This document shows positions 57,626-64,000 of a stretch of DNA of 64,000 bases, piece by piece (within the stretch, counting starts at the first letter, position 1; each line of letters opens with the position of its first letter). The translations under genes and the position numbers were made by a program. The notes under the pieces are model-generated. The model had not been told where the DNA came from and searched no databases. It worked only from the letters and a program-made list of their open reading frames with translations. The stretch covers positions 40,531,880-40,595,879 of the forward strand of contig CM060080.1 in assembly GCA_030533445.1 (NCBI GenBank), read 5' to 3'. This DNA is from Cyprinodon diabolis (taxonomy: Eukaryota > Chordata > Actinopteri > Cyprinodontiformes > Cyprinodontidae).

Positions 57626-58376
57626 TTTAGCTGGGCATGTGGCGATAAAATGGCCAGGCTCACCACAATACAGACACAGGTTTCCCCTGAATCTTCGTTG
57701 TCTTTCTTCATTGGAAAGCCTTGTATGCCCAATCTGCATGGGTTCGACCTCAGCTCTTTCTGTAGACGAGGAGTCAAAGTGAGTTGCATGAACAGGAGCG
57801 GAAGACGATTGATTCTTAATCCTTGGTCTGGTACTGGGCTCTAGAGATTCAGGAAAAACAGAAGTGCTGTTAGATGCGGGAGCAGCAACAGAAAAATTAT
57901 TGCTTCTTTGCCTAGATCTGTTCCTAGTTCGGAGTCTGTTATCCAACCGGATGGTTAATCTGATTAAATCCTCCAAACTAGCTGGTTCATCGATTGTGGC
58001 AAGTTCATCCTTGATGTCTTCATTTAAAGCCTTAAAATAGGCACTCTTAAGTGCACACTTATTCCAGACAGAGGCTGCGGCTTTAACCCGGAAGTCAATA
58101 GAAAAGTCTGCCACCGTCTGATTTCCTTGTTTTAAACTGAGCAAAGCTCGGGAGTCAATGGATTTGTCTGAATCTTGATTAAAGACCTCAGAAAATTCAA
58201 TTATGAATTCTGTAAAAGTGCACGAAAAACTGGATTCAGAGGAAAACCTAGCCTCCGCCCATTCAAGAGCTCGACCAGTAAGTTGAGAAAGGATGAAGGC
58301 TATTTTTCTTTTTTCACTAGAAAAACTGGCGGGTGAATGTTCAAAAATTAATCGGCACTGGAACAGAAATCCACAT
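57596..58376 (-). pseudogene. gag, N-terminus missing
   Basis: The frame is open from the deletion junction at about 58376 to the stop near 57596 (about 260 codons). It includes capsid-type sequence (FILSQLTGRALEWAEARF, LLSLKQGNQTVADFSIDFR, LNEDIKDELATIDEPASLED) and a C-terminal zinc knuckle CLYCGEPGHFIATC (C-x2-C-x4-H-x4-C) that would bind RNA. No start codon of its own remains upstream of the capsid part, because the first part of gag was deleted together with the leader. The first methionine in the frame is at about 58144, inside the capsid domain. Confidence 0.88.
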
Positions 58377-59027
58377 AAATAAACCCACAGAGAGATAGTT
58401 GCACAGATTCTGGTACAGGTCCGGGACTGGATTCACTGAGTTCTCTGTAGAGAAGGATTGTTTGGTTAGCCAAATAGCTATGATGTCTTGACGGAGTTTG
58501 ATTCTGAGTTGTACCTGATGAGGTTCAGACTGATCAGTGGAGAGAGGGAACCGGTTGGGTCCAGAGAATATGGGTTCAGCAGAGAGCTTAGCAGCAGTAG
58601 AGCTTAGCTTCAGGCTAGCGAGGTTCAGACCTTGAGTTGTTCTCCTGGTTCTCTCCTGAGAACGAGCAGGGAGATCAGACTGAGGATCTTCAGGTTTGGC
58701 TTCTCTTGGCAGGCAGGCAGGTTTCCAAACATGAGCTCCTCCAGAGCTACTGACTTCAATCAGGTTTCCTATGAGGCAGAGAAGACAGAGACTGGTTAGG
58801 ATCAGAGTTACTCTCCAGAGCAGACAGAGATTCTAGGAGCAGGTTGTGGCTCAGGTTCTGCTAACCAAAACTGGTCAACACTCCCGCGCTGAAGAGAAGT
58901 CAAACCGCTGCTTATATAGCTGGTCTCCTGATGAGATGAATCAGCCTCAGGTGTGCAGGTGGCTTCAGCTCAGGAGACCCAGGACGCTCTCTGCTGGAGA
59001 AAGGTGGCAGATCTCCAGATCCCAACA
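58377..59027 (-). repeat. 5' LTR of the chromovirus, truncated at its 3' end
   Basis: It aligns with 53676-54324 of the other LTR and ends cccaaca at 59027. The 78 bp corresponding to 53598-53675 are missing, and gag codons follow directly. These 78 bp would include the LTR terminus next to the primer-binding site and the poly(A) signal region. Confidence 0.9.
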
Positions 59028-59400
59028 CATGGTTTTTAGAGCGTGTGGTTTTGTGTGAGCCATTTGAATAATTATGAGACTTCTTATGCAAAGTCTTTGG
59101 AGTTGCTTCCAAAACAGACTGATATTTGCTTGGGAGCTGAACTGCAAGGATGAATTAGCTGTTTTTGGTAACATTATGTTAAACTTATTCCTACAAAATA
59201 ACCAGAACATCCCATTCGTCATATAACATCCTAACCGGGCTCTTGATTGTTCTTCTCTATCACCAAATCCATTAGGGGATATCTAAATCATTCTCTTGCA
59301 TGATTTCATTTTGAGCTTTTCCCTCTGATTGTAGAAAGACCACCTAGGCCAGATTAAGAGTGGTAATTCACAGTAGATGGTCTAAATTGGAAATAATGAT

Positions 59401-60495
59401 CAGTGTTGGGCACGTTACTTTGAAAAAGTAGTTAGTTATAGTTACTGGTTACTTCTCCCAAAAAGTAACTGAGTTACTAACTGAGTTACTCCACAGTAAA
59501 AGTCACTAGTTACAAGTAAAAGTAACTATTGAGTTACTTTTGCATTTCTCGCCCTTGTAACCCTCACCACCCAGCCCCCACCTTCTCACGGTGTGTTTCC
59601 AAAGCCAGCTGAATAGAGCGGACGACAAAGACAAGAACCTGCAGAGAGTTTAGCATTTATTGCAACTCAACGTAAATGACATCAGGGGGGAACGCTATCT
59701 GATGGGCCTATAAACCCCTTCAGATAGCATTACCCTCTTCTTAACATGGGGGAACACTATCTGATGCGGTGTAAATATCATCAGGCTGCATTACCTCTAC
59801 TCATGGGTGTGAAGTTTTTTAACAGGGCGTTCAGATCTGGTGAGTGAATGAAATTAATAACTAGGGATGTCTAATTCTGAAATCCTGTGTGTTTGGGTTG
59901 TTATAGATACTGCAACATCCATCCATCCATCCATCCAATCATGCATCCTCCATCCATCCATATAGGCTAACATTTGATCCTTCACGCTTTCCGTAGTTCC
60001 CCTGTGGTGCGAGCACAGGGCAGCTGTTATGCGCCTTTAGCGAGCATGCGCGTTTGCTGTCACTTATGCGGTGAATCGTGCCGCCTGCGCTGTGTGGAGA
60101 TGGAGGGGAAACCGTATGTGATGGGGAAACGCAGCTCGACGTAACACCGGTATTTCCGTGTGGAAAACGCTGTTTTGCTGCTGGAGTCCTCCTCACTCTC
60201 CATCTCTCTGTGTGTGCTGTACGTTAACACCCGTCAGAAGAAACACCCACCTACCCAACTGACAGAAGGAATCTGACTATACATCAGCCATTCTCATCCT
60301 CCCCTTTCTCATGAAAAGGCGCGCACGAGTCCTGTCATGAAAAACAGGTTCATTGTGCGACCTGAGTAACACGCAGTAGGCAATGGTAACTACGTTATAG
60401 TTACAGTCAAAGTAATTAGTTAGATTACTCGTTACTAAAACAAGGTAACGCTGTTACTAACGCCGTTACTTTCAACGCCGTTAGTCCCATCACTG
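59401..60495. mobile_element. hAT-type non-autonomous element, perfect 8 bp duplication
   Basis: The left end cagtgttgggcacgttact (59401) pairs with the right end tcccatcactg (60495), and the subterminal regions are packed with gttact / agtaac words in both directions (59415-59540 and 60390-60475). The octamer ataatgat flanks both sides (59393-59400 and 60496-60503). The 1095 bp element has a (ccat)n run at about 59918-59937 and a CG-richer interior, with no transposase. The pattern is a classical teleost hAT family. Confidence 0.92.
59918..59961. repeat. (ccat)n short tandem repeat
   Basis: Several ccat units, interrupted near 59937-59948, inside the hAT-type element. Confidence 0.8.
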
Positions 60496-60606
60496 ATAAT
60501 GATCTAATACGGTACTAAGCATCCTGTCTGAGCTGATAATGTGCATGATTTTAGAAAGACACTAAAATATAACTTTTCTTTCAGTGCATTTCAAGAGCAT
60601 TCATAT

Positions 60607-61321
60607 TGTAAGGAATCCAGTTTGTGTGGCCTGTTTGTGTTTCCTTTTTCCACCACCGAAGGTGCCCTGTCTTCACTGTCCCTCCCTGCACACCTGCAGC
60701 TCATTGGACCATCTGGAGGAGTATTTGAGCAGTGGGCTGTCACCACCTCAGAGCCAGAGTGTTTGCCAGTTTTGGGTACTCTAGCCAAGCTGAGATTAGC
60801 TGAGTCTAACCTGAGCTTTGTTTCTCTGAGTCTAATGAGTTCTTTGTCTTTGCTCTCCGGCAGGAAGCTTTCCTGTGTTACCGGATGCCTGGACCATCTC
60901 TCCACTGGAAGGGTTAGGGTTAACTCAGCAGGGGAAAACCTCCACATGTCCCGTTCAAGTTACCATCGGAAATCCGAGTGACAGTCCGCTCCATTACTCC
61001 TGCGGGTTCAACGCTTGTCTACCTGTCCGCCCTCCAACGTGCGCTCTTTTCACTGGATGCCCCACGCAGACTGGATTCAAGAACTAACCAGCCCCCCCTA
61101 AAATGTGAGTCCCATTCCTGCATTATCTAAGAGCATCCAACATTCCCACGGCCCTGAACTGACCTCTGAACTTCCCTTCTCACTTCCAGTTCCGGTTCAC
61201 CAGCTCACTGAGTACCAGATCCTACTTCTGTTGACTTCCACATTCAACCTGTTAAACTTTTACCGTGCTCTCAGAGTGGTTTCTCTGTATGTGGGTCAGA
61301 TTCGTAAAACCGATCATGACA
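60607..61321 (+). mobile_element. Solo LTR with catat duplication
   Basis: The sequence runs from tgtaaggaatccag to ccgatcatgaca with the pentamer catat directly before (60602-60606) and after (61322-61326). Near the right end ttcaacctgttaaactttta and gtatgtgggtcagatt follow the same order as the 3' ends of the minus-strand LTR families, so this copy reads on the plus strand. No internal sequence is present. It starts about 110 bp from the hAT-type element. Confidence 0.85.
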
Positions 61322-61326
61322 CATAT

Positions 61327-64000
61327 ACCGTGAAGTTCTTTATAGTTGACCACATTTGATCACAACACAACCTTAACTGTAATTTTATCTCTTTAAAGTC
61401 ATATTTAATAAAACAACACAAGGTTTTGCATAATTTAATTATGTATGTTAAGTATGAAAATTCGACATCTCTATGTTTTACAAACACATTTGAATTCACC
61501 CCACTTTTACTATAAAACAGTAGAGCCATAAAACATTATATAATTTTTGGACATTGGGGATCAATGTCTGAGCTAATATAACCCAACATGGACATTATAC
61601 CCCAGCATGAAATTAAACATGATAGTGGGGAAGTTTAATAGCAAGAATAAGGCACATAAGGCAAATAAGTCTGTAATACTGACTTATTTTAAATATGTGA
61701 TAAACAATAAAACTGAAAAAATATCATCTGAAGATAAAGAGAATCACCTTTATTTATCCTTTCATTTTTTCCTTTATATCATAGCATCTGTTGCCCAGTA
61801 ATATTTTGTCTTAAGGTGATTAAGATCTAGATACGACACTGTGCTTTTCGAGCTTCTGAAGGAAACCTGTTTTCCTTGAAATTGTCAAATGTTTGGAGAT
61901 CTCTCCACACGGCAGTTATGGCAGGTTTCATGGAATGAGTCACAGTAAAGGTGAAACATTGTCAGAAAATTGGCGTGCTGGCTTTTCTCAAGCCCACACA
62001 CAGCTTTTCTGATGCCTCGACACATTGGAAGGCTCCTGAGGGGGAAACTTGAAAGAAAGATTGCTGTGGTTCATTCACGGTAATCCTCACAAACACTACT
62101 CACTTATATATATACTCATCTGCAAGACCGTTCCCACTCAGAAGCGTAACAATCAACTGTTGATAAGGGCTGTAGAATAATCCAATTGCCTGATGATAAG
62201 GGAGAATAATGCCTTTCTCGTTCCTTGGTCTTTGCTGCCCTTGGCTGCAGCGTCTCTCTCTAACAGAGTAACTGTCACGCTAAACACTCCAAGCAAAATC
62301 ATCTCTGTGTTATTATTTATTATTATTTGTTAACCTGCGGTCAGATGTTGGGCACGCAACCAGGTGAGGGTAATGTAATCCTTTATGAGAGCGATAACTC
62401 TGGTCAAATGAGGGTGTTGCAGGGTGATGTAAAGGAGGAAATAATTGTTTTGTGGTGAAGGGTTGCAGAGTCACCCTTTTCCAGAGAGTTTCAGCTCCCA
62501 CCTTTATTTCTTCACTTTTAAATCTTAATTCCTCAGTTTTTCCACCATAATGTATGATCTAATCATACATTATATCTTAGCTTTGACAAATTATGTTTTA
62601 TTGTTTTGCTGGTTTATAAATATGGAAACAAACCAAACATAAAGTTAATTAACTGTAAATCTGAATATGTTCTTAATGCACACAAAAAAATCATTTAAAT
62701 ATATTGATAAAATATGTTTTTGAAATATTTTACCTTTATTATTATCAATATTATTATGTTTTTATTAGGACCCTTTGGTTAAATCAAAACACATTTATTG
62801 TCATTTTTATTTGTTTGTTTCTGAATTCTATGTCTTTAATCTTATCTTATTAATGTTATGATCTTGATCAGTGAGATGTTTTCTCTGTGTGTCTTTGTTC
62901 TAAATGCTTCAAAAGTTTCGAGATGCAGAACAATATAAATTACAACACACATATACACACGATTTGTGCAGTTTTTGGGGGGTTTATTTACAAAACAAAT
63001 GTCATGCTCAATTTAGATAAATAACTTTTAATGGCAGTAGTACAAAATAAATAAATATTATACTAAACACAGAAAGCTCCATAGCAAGACTATAATAATC
63101 CAAGACAAAATGAACAGGTAACTTAAGTCACTTCATATTAATCAATACAAAAAGCAATGAGGTAGATCAAAGACTTAACTTGAACTACAGACTAATTTGT
63201 GATGAAAAATTTGACTTAGTTTTAGACAAGTTAGCTGCATGATTGAACGTCTAATTTGATTTAAAAAAAAGTTTCACTTAAACAAGACAGATTGAAGATT
63301 CTAATCTGATTCAGAATACTAAGAACTGATTGTACTGATCTGATATGTTCCCTTGATCCCTGATCATATAGTAATGACATGAAATAAAGTAATTATTTGA
63401 TTATGAATGATGATTATGAAAAAGAAGCTTTGGTGTAATTTAAGCTACTTTTGTTATTTTATTGTAGCTCAGCTTGCTAAATTTGTTTTTGGGTAGCTTT
63501 AAAAAAGTGGATCTTCATTTGATGTAGAATAACTTGTGGCTTGACCCAGAACATTTTCTAAGTAGCTTGCCTAATACTGTCCATACTGTGTCATTTTCCC
63601 CGTTGTACTTGTACTTGTAGCGACCAATCGACTAGTCCTCATAAGAAAAAGTTATTCTTCTTGGGTTTGGAGATGGTTTAGGTCTAATGGTCCAATGAAA
63701 AGTACCCACACATACAGTATATGCATATGCACACACACAATATTGTTATTTTGTACCAAAGGGATTGTTTTTAGCTAGCGTTTTGTTAACTGTTGATGTT
63801 TGCTGGCTAAGTTGTGATGACTAGCTAAGCTGATTGATCTGCAAGTGTGTCCTTAAAATTTAGTTGGACAACAGGATTAAATCCTAGCTAACTAGGTGTA
63901 TATGTAGTTGTAAACAGAAGAAACAGCTACATATTTACAGCAAACTGCTCTTGAATAGCTTGGTGAGTAACATTACTTAAGCAAACATAAACCATACCAT
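61327..64000. other. AT-rich stretch without recognised features
   Basis: No coding sequence, RNA gene or bounded repeat was seen to the end of the window. Confidence 0.3.

Larger units (their letters stand above)
53598..59027 (-). mobile_element. Ty3/gypsy chromovirus with both LTRs, catgg duplication, defective
   Basis: The pentamer catgg flanks the whole element (53593-53597 and 59028-59032). On the minus strand the order is 5' LTR, gag with zinc knuckle, protease, RT, RNase H, integrase, chromodomain, polypurine tract, 3' LTR. That order and the C-terminal chromodomain identify a Ty3/gypsy chromovirus. Breaks: loss of the 5' LTR end, primer site and gag start at about 58377; in-frame stop at 56781-56783; altered RT catalytic box at 56532-56540; short deletion in the integrase core near 55350; stops at 55029, 54909 and 54810; frameshift near 54813-54840. 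The two LTRs show about 18-20 differences by eye over roughly 650 bp. Confidence 0.95.

Noticed and set aside
60541..60981. Plus-strand 146-codon frame as a gene
   Set aside because: It lies across the start of a solo LTR with matching catat flanks and has no recognisable domain.
1..64000. CRISPR array, prophage, operon or other prokaryotic system
   Set aside because: Everything recognisable is of the vertebrate mobile-element type; no regularly spaced direct repeats with unique spacers were seen.

Overview
The window looks like gene-poor, AT-rich vertebrate DNA, almost certainly from a teleost (percomorph-like) fish. The basis is the mix of repeats: two almost identical L2-like LINE copies, a Rex3-type RTE tail with a GATG-repeat end, a chromodomain Ty3/gypsy element, many solo LTRs, hAT and Kolobok-like non-autonomous DNA elements, a tRNA-derived SINE and a Tc1-type transposase start. 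I could not establish any complete host protein gene, rRNA, tRNA or CRISPR array. Most short open frames are chance frames or relics of mobile elements. The species cannot be named from this sequence alone.

Layout. 1-377: edge of a Tc1/mariner-type element with an open transposase N-terminus. 3257-3817: inverted-repeat element carrying a RecQ-helicase-like fragment. 4030-4475: a dispersed repeat that recurs inverted at 52310-52780. 6580-7090: decayed LINE. 7314-8391: hAT-type element inside an (AT)n array. 10780-12351: LTR fragment, short repeat and L2-like LINE copy A. 13225-14870: two MITE-like repeats, one with arms of about 100 bp. 19463-21232: LTR retroelement reduced to LTRs plus a 1 kb repetitive interior. 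22077-23440: TA-flanked MITE and LINE relic. 25975-27690: solo LTR inside another repeat, LINE RT fragment and an unassigned exon-like ORF. 27990-30660: one LINE interrupted by a second LINE (copy B). 33530-35103: Kolobok-like TTAA element split by two LTRs. 35243-35905: Rex3-like copy and SINE. 37585-38711: LINE tail and solo LTR. 42660-44505 and 48948-49606: three solo LTRs. 53598-59027: a Ty3/gypsy chromovirus with both LTRs and a perfect target duplication, but broken coding regions. 59401-60495: hAT element with perfect 8 bp duplication. 60607-61321: another solo LTR. The remainder is unannotated AT-rich sequence.

How it fits together. The gag, protease, RT, RNase H, integrase and chromodomain segments at 54335-58376 are pieces of one retrotransposon polyprotein set and are not operating genes: there is an in-frame stop before RT, a changed residue in the RT catalytic box, a deletion in the integrase core, a frameshift before the chromodomain and loss of the primer-binding region. 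The strongest structural result is the number of insertions that can be bounded to the base by matching target duplications (catgg, atcaa, caatg, gctac, attct, gaatc, catat, ctccag, ataatgat, TTAA, a 12 bp Rex3 duplication). These give an insertion order at several nested sites.

All family calls are by eye from sequence and general knowledge; no database search was run.
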